From assembly GCA_018340375.1 (NCBI GenBank), contig JAFFJZ010000010.1, forward strand, positions 14,074,001 to 14,138,000: DNA of 64,000 nt. The letters run 5' to 3'. Position numbers and translations under genes: made by a program. Positions 22,989 through 34,094 of this stretch are shown piece after piece. Within the stretch, counting starts at the first letter, position 1. Each line of letters opens with the position of its first letter. The notes under the pieces were generated by a model. It had not been told where the DNA came from. It searched no databases and saw nothing but the letters and a program-made list of their open reading frames with translations. Origin of the DNA: Gonatopus flavifemur (taxonomy: Eukaryota > Arthropoda > Insecta > Hymenoptera > Dryinidae).

Positions 22989-23211
22989 CAGGGGGCATAA
23001 TCTGAGATAGAAAATTTTCAAACGGATTTCAGCGCCACCATACGGTGGTACAGTGAACTATTTTACATGTATACACTAACACTCATTCGAAAATCGGTGT
23101 GATTTGTTCATTGTTTGTGTTAGTTGTATCTATGTCAAATAGTTCACTGTACTACCGTACGGCAGCGCTAACATCCATTTGAGAATGTTCAATTTGAGAT
23201 TATGCCCCCTG
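22989..23211. mobile_element. hAT-type MITE, 8-bp duplication GTGCCAGC
   Basis: Ends CAGGGGGCATAATCT and GATTATGCCCCCTG. GTGCCAGC is on both sides (22981-22988, 23212-23219). Inner arms pair GGTACAGTGAACTATTT with its complement. 223 bp. Confidence 0.85.
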
Positions 23212-23418
23212 GTGCCAGCCATGGGTCTTGGAGTCAATTGGCCCATCAATTCTGTGAACGCAAATCATTCAGTGTAAAAATTCGAGAGAACATGACAAAT
23301 CAACAACAGATAATGGTATGACATCTGTAAACTTTCCATTTTCACCAAACCACACTTCGCAATATTGATACTTTGAGGATGTGATTCGGCCAAGTCGATT
23401 AATCGCCGCCTAGATTTC

Positions 23419-23690
23419 TTGGGGATTCCAGCGTTGATATGTGAAATAGATTCTCAGGTGAAAATGCAAGGGTTCCGTGTTCCACTTCTGGCCATTTTTC
23501 AGCTCCGTGTGAGGCCGGCCTACGGCTGGGCTCCCATGCAACCGAATTGTCCGGAACGAAACGATCCTGGATGCTTCCGATTGCAAGAGCTCTTGGGCCC
23601 AGGGGCCATGATTCAGCCAATGGGAATCTAGTATTCTAGCCCTAGGGGCTATCCCCTGCTTGCAATCGGAAGCATCCCCTAATTGATATT
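23419..23690. repeat. GGAACGC-type palindromic repeat and GATGCTTCCGATTGCAAG hairpin
   Basis: GGATGCTTCCGATTGCAAG at about 23570 pairs with CTTGCAATCGGAAGCATCC near 23680. Flanking sequence is locally GC-rich and belongs with the 23940-24912 family. Confidence 0.5.
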
Positions 23691-23723
23691 CCTAATTGAT
23701 ATTACATTAGTATTCCTAGCTCA

Positions 23724-23832
23724 GGTTCCAAAACCTTGCCCTCGTACTCTAGAGTATCAGTGTAACTCTTTTCAATTCATCAGGAGAACAGAGAAAACCG
23801 ATACCCTAAAGTACGAGAGTAAGGTTTTGGAA
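23724..23832. repeat. GTTCCAAAACCTT hairpin
   Basis: GTTCCAAAACCTTGCCCTCG pairs with the complement ending at 23832. About 109 bp. Confidence 0.65.
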
Positions 23833-23939
23833 CATGACCCCAGTCTTATTCAAATATAACCATAACAACACTAGGGATCCACCAATCGTGAGGGTTCCGT
23901 TCCGGCCAATCCGGCTGCACGGGAGCCCAACCTGAGTCT

Positions 23940-24500
23940 GGCTGCGCTCCCATGCAGCGGAGAGCGCAACGCGGAACTCTGTTTTTTTTCTAGTTTCTCG
24001 TTCCGTTCTGTTAGGGTAGCGTCACATGGAGCTGAGAAAGGGTGGAAAGCGGAACGCGGAACCCTTGGTTGAAGAGAGAGGTGGATATTTGCCTCTCTCT
24101 CCAACCAAAGTTCCGCGTTCCGTTTTCTGCCTTTTTTCAGCTCTATGTGATGCTACCCATAAATTCTCTTTTCTGGTCTCCCATGGAACGGAAAGACGGA
24201 ATGGTAAATATTGGTTGGTTCATAGTTATTTCCGAATCACACTAGCAATTGACCAATTGAGGTCGTTCCGCTTTTTGGCTCCATGGGAGACCGGGAAAGA
24301 CAATTTGGCGGAACGGAACAAGAAACTAGAAAGAAACCAAAAAGTTTCGCGTTGCGCTCTCCGCTGCATGGGAGAACAGCCTGAGGATGACGGCACATGC
24401 AGTTAAAAAAGGGCGGAAAGCGGAATCTTTGGTTGAAGAGAGAGGCAAATATCCACCACGCTTTCGGCCCTTTTTTAGCTCCATATGTGACTCCATCCTG
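23940..24500. repeat. Nested GC-richer palindromes (GCGGAACGCGGAAC words)
   Basis: Outer arms at about 23946-24014 and 24308-24376 (CATGCAGCGGAGAGCGCAAC) enclose two inner palindromes at 24024-24162 and 24177-24295. A third follows at 24388-24500. Shared words: GGAGCTGAGAAAGG, GCGGAACGCGGAACCCTTGG, GAGAGAGGC. A half copy follows at 24812-24912. Confidence 0.6.
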
Positions 24501-24624
24501 AGACCCGTGTCACATGCAGAGCTGTTGGATGGACAATGTCATGGAGGGGAGGTGTACCCCCACTATCGTCTCATGTACCTGAGTTACATGTGTTTGTGGG
24601 TATTATTTCCCTTTGGGAATGGGG

Positions 24625-24783
24625 TGGTGATGCCAGAAAAAACGGTGCGGACCGAAAAATCAGCCCCTCCATTGTTGACACAATGACATGTATACGTGTG
24701 ACTCACATGTATACGAAAGTTTCATCGTGTGCACGGTATAGGGGCTGATTTTTCGGTCCACACCGTCTTTCCTGGCATCACTG
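24625..24783. mobile_element. hAT-type MITE, 8-bp duplication GAATGGGG
   Basis: Right end CTGGCATCACTG; left end TGGTGATGCCAG (one mismatch to CAGTGATGCCAG). GAATGGGG is on both sides (24617-24624, 24784-24791). The arms include CGGACCGAAAAATCAGCCCC. 159 bp. Confidence 0.8.
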
Positions 24784-25024
24784 GAATGGGGTGGGATGGG
24801 CAATGCCTATCTGGCAGCTCTGGTCACATGGAGCCGAAAACAGGTGGAACGCGGAACCCTTGGTCGGAGAGAGAGGCAAATATTCACCTCTCTCTTCAAT
24901 CCAGGGTTCCAAAATCTTCAACGTATATTCTCAGAACAATCAGAACAAGGGGCGGGAATTCCCCGCTTTTTATCCTTTGTTTTGTGTCAGTTGTAGAAAA
25001 ATAGAGAAGTTTTTAACTCTCTAC

Positions 25025-25216
25025 TGGGATACGTTCCCTCATCTTTATTCGGGTAATGTAGTGAAATCCAGTGACATTGGATCATCGATACACAAAAGAT
25101 ATATTATGTAGTGGAATAATTTACAACTTCACTATCATAATGGTTTTTCTTCCATAGATGGCTCAATAAAAATGAATTTCACTATATTCACCCGGTTGAA
25201 ATGAAGGAACGTACCC
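25025..25216. repeat. GATACGTTCCCTCAT palindrome
   Basis: GGGATACGTTCCCTCATCTT pairs with sequence ending near 25216; the inner ATTTCACTA words are inverted. Confidence 0.55.
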
Positions 25217-25246
25217 TTGATTCTGTAGGGGGTCTTTTCACCGAGA

Positions 25247-25347
25247 AATTTTTTGCCGAATGGACATAATTTGACAATCGCTACCCGCTTTTAGATATCA
25301 CTAGGAAATGACTGACGATTGTTAAATTATGTCCATTCGGCAAAAAA
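25247..25347. repeat. TTTTTTGCCGAATGGACATA hairpin
   Basis: An arm of about 32 bp pairs almost perfectly with its complement at 25316-25347. 101 bp overall. Confidence 0.75.
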
Positions 25348-25517
25348 CTTGAAAGTTCTTGAAATTTTTGTAAATTGTTCTCCCCCTGGTGGTAATGGAA
25401 ATTAAAATGAAGCGGAACGAAGAGTAGAGTGAACAAAGAGTAAATTGAACGGATTCGAAGAGTATTTGAAGCGCAATTTGGAACATTTAGGAAGCGTATA
25501 AAAGTCAACGCTCCATG

Positions 25518-25935
25518 CCCATACAGCACCGCGAGGTCTTTTGAACGTTCAGACAACGTGATTGGTCACACAGAGAACATGCAAATGACGTCTCAGGATG
25601 TTCTAAGAACGTCACATGTATGCTCCAGTTACGTGCAAATGCCCCGGTTAGTTCTATGCATGTGCACCGTGCGACGTTCTGGGAACGTCTTCAATAAAGG
25701 TTTTCATAACGTTGTGCGAAGCTGCACACATGTTTTTGAAAGTTAGTTTTCATTAAAGTACGCTGGGAAAACATTATGAGAACGGCGCGTAGTAGATGAA
25801 AAGAATGTGTTGAAAACGTCTTCGGGAACATCCAAAATGCAGGTACTCTAAACTAACCTACTTCCCACAGACCAAAACACACAGAACCAAGTGCATGTTT
25901 TCAAAACATTCAGGGAACTTTCTGTACTGTCTGGA
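25518..25935. mobile_element. CCCATACAGCAC element, 418 bp, TG duplication
   Basis: Starts CCCATACAGCACCGCG and ends CTGTACTGTCTGGA (last G mutated), with TG on both sides (25516-25517, 25936-25937). Sister of 11345-11770, with the same ACGTTC word order. Confidence 0.7.
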
Positions 25936-25974
25936 TGAAGAGTATAAAACATATAAGAAAATGAAAATTTCAAC

Positions 25975-26040
25975 TACTCGGTGAGATTCGAACCCATGAA
26001 TTTTATCTTTTTAATCTAGTGTCGCAACCGATACTTGGAA
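25975..26040 (-). repeat. tRNA-like Pol III promoter relic
   Basis: On the minus strand, GGGTTCGAATCTCACC is a near-consensus B box. An A-box-like stretch lies about 40 bp upstream. The arms do not form a clean cloverleaf, so a SINE relic is likelier than a tRNA gene. Confidence 0.35.
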
Positions 26041-26458
26041 TCTATATGGAATGATTCGCACTACGCTTCATGGGACATAATAGTCCTCTTCCGAAAATGG
26101 CACTGAACGTTTATAAAGCGTATTGGAAACGAATAATTTCAGTATCCTGCAATAAGCAATTGCAATTACTATATGCTCCAGCAAGAGGAGATTGGAAGCC
26201 TTTTACGGTTCTTGTCAGCTTAGAGTGTGCTTACCACGAGCGCATATTTCTACCAGGGCTAAGAACCACAATCTGCAAAACCGAAGGCCACGTTTCCAGA
26301 ATGCCAGAACTTTCTTATTCTGTGTTCTCAGGGTTCTCATCAACGATAATGCGCCTGACCATGCTTCCACATCCACTATATTCCACATATTTGACCCCCA
26401 ACGACTAGGGCCATTTTAAGCACATTTCCATCCTGAAGCCCTTAGGATGACAACAATT
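26041..26458. other. Sequence 3' of the LINE, uncertain
   Basis: Overlapping open frames with no recognisable domain. One stretch reads INDNAPDHAS, which recalls a DDE transposase motif, but nothing around it supports that. Confidence 0.25.
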
Positions 26459-27661
26459 TCAAAATGAGTTATAATCTATGCATAATTTTAAGTCAAACTT
26501 TTCGCAGTAATCCTTTAAAGCGCTTACAATCTTTGTCATTCCTATCCTAGTGTCAGATAATAGAACTACATCATCAGCATATGCGAGTAATATAATTCGA
26601 GTTAGATGATCTATTGACACTCCACTGATGCCCTTATCCCGGAGAAATTCATCCAGGTCCGCTATAAACAGAGCAAATAAAAGGGGACTTAAAATTTCTC
26701 CCTGGAGCACCTCTTCCGTAATTTCCATAGGCTGAGTTACTCCGACGTTATTTTTGATGGATACAGTAGCTTTTGAATAAAGACTTTGAAGGATTCTAAC
26801 AAACTTGGAGCGAGTTCCTAGTGCATACAATTTCTTCCACAATAACCTATGAGTTATCGAATCAAATGCGCGTCTAAAATCCATAAAAAGAGCGGATAAT
26901 TTCCCCTTGGGGCGTCTCAGGTGAATCTGTATGACTGAATTCAAAGTGAAAATGTTGTCAGCACATCCTCGCCCTTTTCTGAAACCTGACTGAGACTCAG
27001 GTAATAAATCGTTTCTATTTGCCCATTCTGTTAATCGTGCATCCTTGGTTAAAAGAATCCATTACTTCTGACAAATGAAATTAAATGAGATTTAGCCAGA
27101 ACATTGTCCGAGAATCAATGAGATTTGGCCAGATTCAGTGAGATTTGGCGAGAATCGACTGTTCTTTCTGACCAAATCTCATTGACATTTGCTGGATGAG
27201 ATTCAGCCAGAACATTGTCCAAGTTCAACTGTAATTTAGCGAGATTTGGCGAGAATCAATGGTTTTTTAAACCAGGGATATAAGATTGCTGTAAAAATGT
27301 TCATAATTGTATTTACTAGAGCTATTGGACGGTAGTTAGCAGGACTCGTTCTATCGCCCCTTTTATGGAACTTTTTTAGGGAAACCTTACACCAGGAACT
27401 GGGAACCTCCTCAGCCTTATGAATTGTATCAAATAATATTCAAAGGCTATCCAGCCACCTTTCAGACAGATTAACGTAAAATTCGGAACAGACTCCGTCT
27501 GTTCCTGGAGCTTTATTCAATTTGCACTCTCTGAGAGCAGCAATAATTTCATTCAGAGTTATGTCAGAATCCATCACAGCATTCCCGGCGAAGGGCACGA
27601 GGGGGATTGTTTCGAAAAGAATACAATGTTTGTAGGTAAGAATACCAAGTCTTAAGATCAA
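26459..27661 (-). pseudogene. LINE reverse transcriptase, broken
   Basis: Pieces in order: NKAPGTDGVCSEFY (27661-27440), then ANYRPIALVNTIMN (27400-27280), then FRKGRGCADNIF, FMDFRRAFDSITH and the catalytic AYADDVVLL (27040-26459). The YADD box and the palm aspartate in FMDFRRAFD are intact. The RT is interrupted by stops and by the MITE at 27043-27277. The C-terminal end is missing. Confidence 0.85.
27043..27277. mobile_element. CCCTGG-family MITE inside the LINE, AT duplication
   Basis: Ends CCTTGGTTAAAAGAATCCAT (one change from CCCTGG) and ATGGTTTTTTAAACCAGGG. AT on both sides (27041-27042, 27278-27279). Removing it with one AT restores the RT reading frame. The interior repeats GAGATTTGGCGAGAATC words. 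235 bp. Confidence 0.75.
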
Positions 27662-27792
27662 CTACATCCCTAACTTTGGCTCTGAATCTGAAGTTGTTGA
27701 TAATTTTCCAAAAAGAGCATGCATCTGAGCAATTCGCGATTACATCCAAAGTATGTATTCTATAAGATGTTTTTTTCTCAACTAATAATTCT

Positions 27793-28420
27793 TTATACTT
27801 TTTTTTGTTCTCCAGATATTAGATAGATATTAGATGAAAATAAGGATCTTTTACAATCTCTCAGGTTTTTGTGCAGTTCACGTTTAGCAGATTTACATTG
27901 AAGGTCGAACCAGGGTTTACTCGCGGATTGTTTCTTTATTCGGTTACAGACAATCATGCCTAAATTACGTGCAACATATTCGATTGTTTGTAATAGGTTA
28001 ACAGCTATTTCATTCATGGATATATGGTTCACTGATGGAACAGGCACATCACTCATCATTTCTCGATATCGCTGCCTGAGATTGGGTTTCCATATCAATC
28101 GGTTTTCTTTGGTCGGGATTTCTTTTTCGTAAGAGAACGAGTGTTCAAAGTTTATTACCACTGGGAAGTGGTATGATAAGGTAGGAATTAAATCAACCTG
28201 CATATCACGTATTTGAGGAATCGTGGTTGAGTTGCACCAAATAAGGTGAATAACAGAGGAGCCCATTTGGGATGGATAAGTGTCTTGTGTTGGTGTGTCA
28301 CTTGGAGTACGAACGTTGAGTAAAAATAAACTACTACATTCTAATGCCTCCAGTAATTTCCGACCTCTGTTATTGAGAATATTATCAAGAGTGGTTCTGA
28401 TTAGTGCATATGCATAATTT
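27793..28420 (-). pseudogene. LINE endonuclease C-terminal part and linker
   Basis: VIHLIWCN and LSYHFPVVINF match the last APE-endonuclease motifs (family consensus DLIW and SDH; H is kept, D is replaced). The N-terminal catalytic half is absent, so this copy could not be active. Confidence 0.7.
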
Positions 28421-28705
28421 AATATAGTTCATATATAAGTTATACATAATTTTGAGAATTGTTCCACTCGGGATTTAGAGATCAAAAACCCCGCCGCAGA
28501 TGAGGCCCCTATGCAAGCCAAGGCGCTCGGCGACTGCCCGCGATCACTCCTTTTCTCCAAATCTGAGAAATCTGGTTGATAATTCATTCCAAATGAAGAA
28601 ATTGAAGTCAAGACAATCGTTTACTTTGCAGAATTGATAATCAGTTGATCCTAAGGATATTATGAACACTTGGAAAGTTGTTGATTTTGGCGTATTGAAT
28701 CACAC
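28421..28705. other. Spacer with a lone CCCGAGTGGAAC end
   Basis: At 28450-28475, AATTTTGAGAATTGTTCCAC leads to CTCGGG, the right end of a CCCATGTGGAAA-type MITE without a visible left partner. The LINE seems to be truncated by it. Confidence 0.35.
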
Positions 28706-29208
28706 CCCGAAGAGAACATGTAGCTTCAGCGAATGTTCAGATCAGATCTGTATAGATCGGGCCGAAGGTTCATTAGAGCTAACTTTTAGATTCATAAACG
28801 TTTGACAAAGGTTCTACGAACGTTGAAATGTCCGCCTCGAAATGCGTTCAGGAAACATAGATGGAACGTTTGCTGAAGGTTCATCGAAGGTTTAACGAAG
28901 CTTCACAAAAATATCTATACTTATATTAATTTTGATCAATTTATATGGAAAATAAATCAATTGATAAACATAAATCATTATAAATTAATCTAAGTATAGA
29001 TATTTTTGTGAAGCTACCTCAAACCTTCGATGAACCTCCAATGAACGTTCCATCTATGTTTCCTGAACATATTTCGAGGCGGACATTTCAACGTCCGTAG
29101 TACCTTTGACAAACGTTTGTGAATCTAAAAGTTAGCTTTCATGAACCTTCGATCCGATCTATACAGATCTAATCTGAACGTTCGCTGAAGCTTCATGTTC
29201 TCTTCGGG
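28706..29208. mobile_element. CCCGAAG palindromic element, 503 bp, AC duplication
   Basis: Starts CCCGAAGAGAACATG and ends its complement CATGTTCTCTTCGGG. AC on both sides (28704-28705, 29209-29210). The whole element folds back, with GAACGTT and GAAGGTTC words in the arms and an AT-rich centre. Confidence 0.8.
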
Positions 29209-29450
29209 ACAGTAACTATACTGAAAAATAAGAAGATAATTTTTCTATAAATCTTACAGTTTGTTTGTCAGGCCAAAAATTTTCCTACTCGGTGTCGGAA
29301 TGTTAGAATCATTTTATGTAATTTAATTTAAAATGATAAATCACACATTGGACATTTTGCTACTATAGATACTATAATACACATTCCGATTCGAAAGGGA
29401 ATGATTAATTAATTGAAATTAAGAAATATCAAATTCAATAGTCATCAATA

Positions 29451-29953
29451 CCCGAAGAGAACATGAAGCTTCAGCGAACGTTCAGATTAGATCTATATAG
29501 ATCGGATCGAAGGTTCATGAAAGCTAACTTTTAGATTCACAAACGTTTGACAAAGGTTCTACGGACGTTGAAATGTCCGCCTCGAGATACATTCAGGAAA
29601 CATAGATGGAACGTTCGCTGAAGATTCATCGAAGATTTGACGAAGCTTCACAAAAATATCTATACTTAGATTAGTTTATAATAATTTGCGTTGATTGATT
29701 CATTTATTCTTCATATAAATTGATTAAAATTAATATAAGTATAGATATTTTTGTGAAGCTTCGTCAAACCTTCGATGAACCTTCAGCGAACGTTCCATCT
29801 ATGTTTCCTGAACGTATTTCAAGGCGGACATTTCAACGTCCGTAGAACCTTCGTCAAACGTTTCTGAATCTAAAAGTTAGCTCTAATGAACCTTCGGCGC
29901 GATCTATACACATCTGATCTGAACGTTCGCTGAAGCTTCATGTTCTCTTCGGG
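29451..29953. mobile_element. CCCGAAG palindromic element, 503 bp, TA duplication
   Basis: Same length and design as the copy 240 bp upstream, with TA on both sides (29449-29450, 29954-29955). Confidence 0.85.
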
Positions 29954-30267
29954 TATATGAAATATATATAACAATATATATTTTGTATACAAATTATATA
30001 CTTAGTAACGGTAACGAGTAACTTACCCATCACTGGTTATATGAGAGAACATTTTTACATCGTGAGAAAATTGATGAGGTATCTTAGGAATGTCTTGGAA
30101 CGTTGTTTAGAGACACACAAATATTCCAGTCGTTATATTCCTAAAATTTGATTAAGATCTTCGTGATCTATGAATCCTACATCATTTCACTGAAAAGTCG
30201 CAACTTTCTTTTCTCACAAAAGTTATTGAATGTGATGATGATATATTTTTTTCTAAATACCAAGATA

Positions 30268-30549
30268 CAGTGATGGGGATCCTTGAAGAAAACCAAACCT
30301 CTTTTATATACAAACGTATTGAACATATTGAAATTTATAAAAATTATATACTTTTTATATAAAAAAAGGATCGAATCCAAAACCCATGTGGAAAATTTTT
30401 CAAAATTTAATATAATTTGTATATAATTCAATATAATTTGTATATAATTCAATATAGTTTATATAAAAATTCTATATAATTATATAAAAATTATATATAA
30501 TTTTGAGAATTTTTCCACGCGGGAAGATCTTCAAAAATCCCCATCACTA
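30268..30549. repeat. GTGATGGGGATCCTTGAAGA palindrome holding a CCCATGTGG MITE
   Basis: Outer arms pair AGTGATGGGGAT with ATCCCCATCACT. The inner element is at 30383-30523. Confidence 0.6.
30383..30523. mobile_element. CCCATGTGGAAAATTT MITE, 141 bp, AA duplication
   Basis: Ends CCCATGTGGAAAATTTTTCA and AGAATTTTTCCACGCGGG. AA on both sides. The core repeats TATATAATTTGTATATAATT. A relative is at 33978-34094. Confidence 0.7.
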
Positions 30550-31110
30550 CCAGGATATAAACTTAATTATTTATTATGTAACTGACGATCGAATATTCTT
30601 CAAAATAATCGTTTTTAATTATGAAATGGTATTCAAATTCAATTGGAAAGTACATGATTTGTATTTTGGATTTATTTCATTTCAGTACTTCATGGAACGG
30701 AGAAATCTTCATTCCCTCGTGTGTGAGAATGTGCTAAAACGGTTACACTTTGAACACTCTTGAAACTTCGTCCAATGCTCCCATAAAATTCAGTTCAATT
30801 GGATTTGACGCGTGCAGGAAAATTTTGAAATGCCTGATAGTTGATAGTTAAAAATACACTTTCGAGAATCCATATTCTTTGGATTTAATGATATTATAAA
30901 TTCGATCGATCAAAAATTTTATGAACCATAAATTCACTGAAAAGTGAAGTTTTACTTGGTTATCTAGATGAATTTCCTTCAGTTATCAACTAAAAACTAC
31001 AAAATACTGTGAAATTCTTTTAGAAATTATAATAAAAGTATGAATTATATTAATAATTATCGAATATATTGGTATAACTCATATTCCCTTGTGGATTCTC
31101 AAGTTACAGA
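30550..31110. other. AT-rich unique sequence
   Basis: No gene or repeat seen. Confidence 0.3.
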
Positions 31111-31119
31111 TTTGCGACC

Positions 31120-31335
31120 CACACAGCACTCGTTGTCTAAAAGATATCTTCAAAAATAATTAAAAGCAATGCAAGAAGTCTTGAATTGTTTTTACTTCTG
31201 GAAGACATCTTTCATAAATTTCTGAAATGTTTGTAGAAACGTTCTCGAAGATCTCTTTTAGAAGTAAGAACAGTTTGAGACTCTTTGCATTGTTCTTAAT
31301 TATTTCTGTAGATATCTTTTGACGGTACTTAATAA
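31120..31335. repeat. CCCACACAGCAC-ended AAGATATCTT repeat
   Basis: CCCACACAGCACTCG is followed by AAAAGATATCTTC, GAAGACATCTTTC and, inverted, GTAGATATCTTTTGACG. No right CCC partner was found. It links the word family of 1680-3190 to the CAGCAC terminus. Confidence 0.5.
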
Positions 31336-31899
31336 TTTTCATTCATTCAAAGATAATATTTCATTTTGATCCTCAGATAAAATTGACAAGATGTGCAACG
31401 TCCTGTCGTCGTATGAACTTGACTGTACAAGATTTAGATAGAACAGACACGGCAGAGCTTTTCATTCCTCGACGGTTGATATAGTTGTAGATAAGTTACA
31501 ACTTTCGAAATATGTTGAACGTATGATTTTCTAATCTTGCAACGATATAAGAGCAAGCATGAAAGTTCACGTGAAAAACGATAGCGAAACTCGTACGGTA
31601 TTCAAATTCACGTTCGGTTGTTCAAAATGTTGCATTCTGCTCTTTCTTTCGTTTTCATTTCTCTCCTCCTCTCAAGTAGGATTGCGTAAAAGAATGGAGA
31701 TATCGATATTTCAAGAACACGAGAGAAAAAAAAATTGACGAGTGAGATTCACATGATTCATCGGGGAGATTAATTCCGTAACAAAGTTAATTTGAATTAT
31801 CAATTTTGTTTCCAGTCGAGTGGAGTCGAAATGCATCGATATTGATAAGAGATAGATTTATGAAAGGAGTAGAAAGGAAAGAAACAAACAAAGGGGGCT
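31336..31899. other. Unique AT-rich flank of the GC-richer island
   Basis: No gene or repeat recognised. Confidence 0.3.
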
Positions 31900-32510
31900 A
31901 ACGATTGTCCGAAAGACATGAAAATAATGAGGAATGCGGCCAGTAGCTAGATGGTCACCCATCGTTCCAAAGACGAGGGTCGGAGAAAAGTACGCACTAG
32001 AAGTGGGCTGATACAGCCATGGCTGCCTATATTTATCCGGCGATGCAATATTTGGCTGCATCTTCGAAAGACTTGGCCGACCACATTCGTCCCAACTCTC
32101 CAGCATGTGGATGGGTGCATGAACGAACGCAGCATCGAAGCGATCTGCGCTTCTCTTTCCTCTTTGAATATTTTTCATCCTTCTTCATCCCTCGAGTACT
32201 CCTGCTTTATCACAATGAATGTTTGCGTGTGCGTATTCGTGTCGCTAGGCAGTAGCTGTCGATGCAGGCGTGGTTGGTTCCTTGCCCTCTGTCGCGTATT
32301 TATATCTAGCGAGTAGAACGAATGCATTGCGGTTCGCTTCTTGTTTGCCGGGACGGCTTCTGTCCTTTTCTTTCACTTGCCTTCGTCTGTTCGTTGACTG
32401 TATACACGCACATGCGCTCATTCTCTCACTCTCTACGACCCCACCAAACCTGCTCCAAGGCCAGGTTGATGGCAAGCGCCAGTTAATCATCGAGAGAATC
32501 TGATTTTTCA
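31900..32510. promoter_or_regulatory. Repeat-free, GC-richer island; candidate regulatory or 5' exon region
   Basis: About 600 bp with clearly higher GC, no palindromic repeats and balanced composition, unlike everything around it. It has a TATTTATAT box near 32296-32304, CG-rich patches and CT-rich tracts (TCATTCTCTCACTCTCT). Open frames on both strands are mutually exclusive and unconvincing. It could be a promoter, enhancer or untranslated exon of a gene outside the window. Confidence 0.3.
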
Positions 32511-32640
32511 TGAAAATTGCTAGATATTTAATTCAGTATTCTAAATCTTTTACATCTCGTTCGACGACATTTTTTCACTTCATTTTATATTATTCATGTT
32601 TATTTGTTTTCGCAAAATACTTTTTCCCTCCTTTGCAAAC

Positions 32641-32670
32641 AATATATATATATATATATATTTTTTTTTG
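32641..32670. repeat. (TA)n/(T)n microsatellite
   Basis: About ten TA units followed by a run of T; a shorter similar tract lies near 33695-33720. Confidence 0.9.
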
Positions 32671-33977
32671 TTCAGTCGTTGAGTATTATTCTCTTTTTTT
32701 CTTTTTCAAATCGAATAAAGATACAACCGGGTCTCTAAGTAAACATTCCAATCATGAATTTTATTCACAAAGTAACTAATTAATCACGTTGTCTATGGTA
32801 CTTTCAATTACACCGATTCCCGCCAAACTTCACTGATCACGTTCAATTCTACAAAGTTAACGTTTCATCATTCATATACCTGGTAGCGTAACTTATAATT
32901 CCACTAACTTGCTTATCGTGTAACGTTAAAAATTCATTCAAGAAACAAATCTCTTTGCTTCCAACGCAATTGTATATTTTCAGCACTGTAATATATTTGA
33001 CGTCTCATGTGACTGTTATGGAAATGAATCCGAACATGTTAGAAATATTCTATAGAATATTTCAACGGAATCATTTTCAAACATCGATCTAAATACCATA
33101 CACTTGCTATTGCTTATTCGTCGGTATACCGTCTACAGAGATCCGTAGGTAGAAGAAAATATATGGTTGCAGCGATGAACTCGTTAATTGAATGCAGTGC
33201 AGCAAATCGATTGATTATCACAGCCAGTTCTGGTTATTGTTACAACCAATTTATGATTGGTAATCATATACCTTATACGCGTGAAAAAAAATCTAAGCTA
33301 TAAACTCTTATATTTGTTACAGAATCAACTGTTCACTATGATTATCACCATTTCAAAAGAAGTCTCATAAAGAGTTAATTGCGGTTTTGAATATTTATAA
33401 TGGTTTCTCAAGAATTCTGTCTGAATTCCGGTGCTTTGTAGGAAGTTCCATGCTGTCCCCAAAGGAACCAAGATCTTTAAACGTTCGAGGAACGTTCAAA
33501 CACAAAATATTTTCAAAATTATATATATAAACTATATGGCATTATGTATGAATCACATATAATTTGGAAAATTTCCTCCCTCCATGGCCATGAATTTATC
33601 AAAGTTTTGTTGAATGTTAGCGATGCTCGATCCTATTTGATAGAGAATGTATCAAGTTTTTATCGATATTTTCGGCAAATTTATAAGAACTGTATATGTA
33701 TATATATATATTCTTTTTTTTTCTCATCAAAAATGATCGATCCTTGTTATCTTGGAAATATGCCGTTGAATACTTAGCTGAAAAAGGTTTCCACTTTCCA
33801 AAATTTGCTACCATTCATACTACCAGATAGTAAATGGCAGGTAACAATTGGATATCATCTTCCCGAACGTGACACTCTGTGCTACTAGATTTCTTCCTCT
33901 CTTACAGCACTGCTATTGATACTCCCGATATGATACCATTTCATGACACGGTACGTTGTGAAAACATCGCATCTGTG
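32671..33977. other. AT-rich unique sequence
   Basis: No gene seen. Near 33455 is CCATGCTGTCCCCAAAGGAAC, perhaps a decayed CAGCAC end. Confidence 0.3.
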
Positions 33978-34094
33978 CGCTATCCACAAGGAGAAGTTTT
34001 CAAAATTATACATGATTCATATGAAATTATATATAATCTGTATATAATTTATGTACAAATTTTGTATATAATTATGAAAATTTGTCCACATGGG
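33978..34094. repeat. Relative of the CCCATGTGG MITE
   Basis: AGTTTTCAAAATTATACATG through to AAATTTGTCCACATGGG; the core has the same TATATAATTTGTATATAATT words as 30383-30523. The left terminus is degraded. Confidence 0.5.

Larger units (their letters stand above)
26459..28420 (-). mobile_element. Degraded APE-type non-LTR retrotransposon (LINE)
   Basis: Reading from 28420 down, the endonuclease C-terminus (SSVIHLIWCN, LSYHFPVVI), a linker, then reverse transcriptase appear in order. It is 5'-truncated next to a repeat end at 28467-28475 and has several stops and frame changes. A MITE at 27043-27277 splits the RT. Clade unresolved (Jockey/R1/LOA-like order). Confidence 0.85.

Noticed and set aside
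26070..26419. Frame containing INDNAPDHAS, reminiscent of a DDE transposase
   Set aside because: Only one short motif; flanking residues and the other catalytic motifs are absent in all frames.
31858..32511. Several open frames on both strands in the GC-richer island
   Set aside because: Mutually overlapping, no domains, no consistent splice signals; higher GC alone lengthens chance frames.
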